From NCBI RefSeq assembly GCF_009932335.1, contig NZ_BLJF01000002.1, positions 558,001 to 622,000 of the forward strand: DNA of 64,000 bases, given 5' to 3'. The stretch is from Pseudomonas asiatica. GTDB taxonomy: Bacteria; Pseudomonadota; Gammaproteobacteria; Pseudomonadales; Pseudomonadaceae. Each line of letters starts with the position of its first letter. Positions within the stretch are counted from its first letter, which is position 1. The notes under the pieces are model-generated. The model was not told the DNA's origin, searched no databases, and was given only the letters and a program-made list of their open reading frames with translations. A program made the position numbers and the translations under genes. This document shows positions 63,284 to 64,000 of the stretch, piece after piece.

Positions 63284-63541
63284 ATGGCTCACAAGAAGGC
63301 TGGTGGTAGTACTCGTAACGGTCGCGACTCAGAATCGAAACGCCTTGGCGTGAAGATGTATGGCGGCCAGGTTATCAAGCCAGGCAACATCATCGTCCGC
63401 CAGCGCGGCACCGAATTCCACGCTGGCTACGGTGTTGGCATGGGCAAGGATCACACCTTGTTCGCCAAGATCGAAGGCGTGATCAAGTTCGAGAAAAAAG
63501 GCGAGTTCATGCGCCGTTACGTGAGCATCGTCGCCGCTTAA
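63284..63541 (+). CDS. rpmA: 50S ribosomal protein L27
   Basis: 85 residues, [20 protein letters not shown]: the flexible N-terminal tail that reaches the peptidyl-transferase centre, here with no cleavable leader. 38 bp after rplU, with GGAGAATTG as ribosome binding site. Confidence 0.98.
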
Positions 63542-63558
63542 TCGCGACGTCGCTCCAG

Positions 63559-63586
63559 AAGCCCCGTCATGCGACGGGGCTTTTTC
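63559..63586 (+). terminator. Terminator of rplU-rpmA
   Basis: Stem AAGCCCCGTC/GACGGGGCTT with loop ATGC, followed by a T-run. It separates the ribosomal genes from obg. Confidence 0.9.
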
Positions 63587-63730
63587 GTTTGTGGTGAGCC
63601 TCTTGCAAAGCTGTTTGTATGGGCTGCCGGCGTGGGTTTCTACGGTCGTACGGGGCCGCCGCGCTCATTTTTGCAAGAGCCTCAGGTTTTTCAGGTATTC
63701 AACTCGCCAGCAGGCGAGAGGCGGTTTTGA

Positions 63731-64000
<270 letters not shown>

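Overview
The window reads as a chromosomal segment of a Pseudomonas of the P. putida group. The conserved gene order (bamD/rluD/pgeF/clpB at the left; fklB, an iron-regulated small gene, ispB, rplU, rpmA and obg at the right), the high GC content and the many REP palindromes of the P. putida type (core GGAGCGGCCTTGTGTCGCGA and related forms) all point there. Most of the window is ordinary core genome. I worked from the sequence only, and gene names rest on motif and family recognition.

Layout. 1-13.5 kb: bamD start, rluD-pgeF, heat-shock-controlled clpB, a tRNA operon (Asn-Pro-Lys-Pro-Lys) in which a Pro-Lys-terminator unit is duplicated, ndh, small conserved genes, then yacG-coaE-pilD-pilC with divergent pilA and no pilB. 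13.4-28.5 kb: accessory region beginning at a tRNA-Thr gene. It holds (a) an AT-rich four-gene cassette encoding an AAA ATPase, a TOPRIM-like protein, a DUF262 protein and a C5 cytosine methyltransferase, with the start of a possible fifth gene that appears cut off; (b) a structured leader resembling the C4 antisense RNA of phages P1/P7, in front of two translationally coupled small ORFs, followed by a 310-bp tandem repeat; (c) an MFS pump with a divergent LysR gene, an ArsB-like permease and an MFS remnant; (d) an operon of winged-helix protein, nucleotidyltransferase and PP2C-like phosphatase behind a palindromic operator.

28.7-42.3 kb: malate dehydrogenase-like gene, then an amino-acid and methyl-sulfur block: amino-acid ABC binding protein and permease, mmuM behind a MetR-type box, a cystathionine gamma-synthase-like enzyme, an MmuP-like permease, LysR, and a tight operon of divergent threonine synthase, Lrp/AsnC, homoserine dehydrogenase, aldehyde dehydrogenase and RidA. 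The last group would make sense as homoserine oxidation to aspartate (inference). 42.4-64 kb: glyA, a MorA-like GGDEF/EAL protein, ettA, gdhA, a GreA/B-like factor, envelope proteins, a LonB-like protease, UPF0114, fklB, a Fur-box-preceded small gene, yjdM, ispB, rplU-rpmA and the start of obg.

The best candidates for something undescribed are the four-gene cassette at 14.1-19.2 kb, the C4-like RNA locus with its tandem repeat at 20.5-21.75 kb, and the winged-helix/NTase/PP2C operon at 26.4-28.5 kb.
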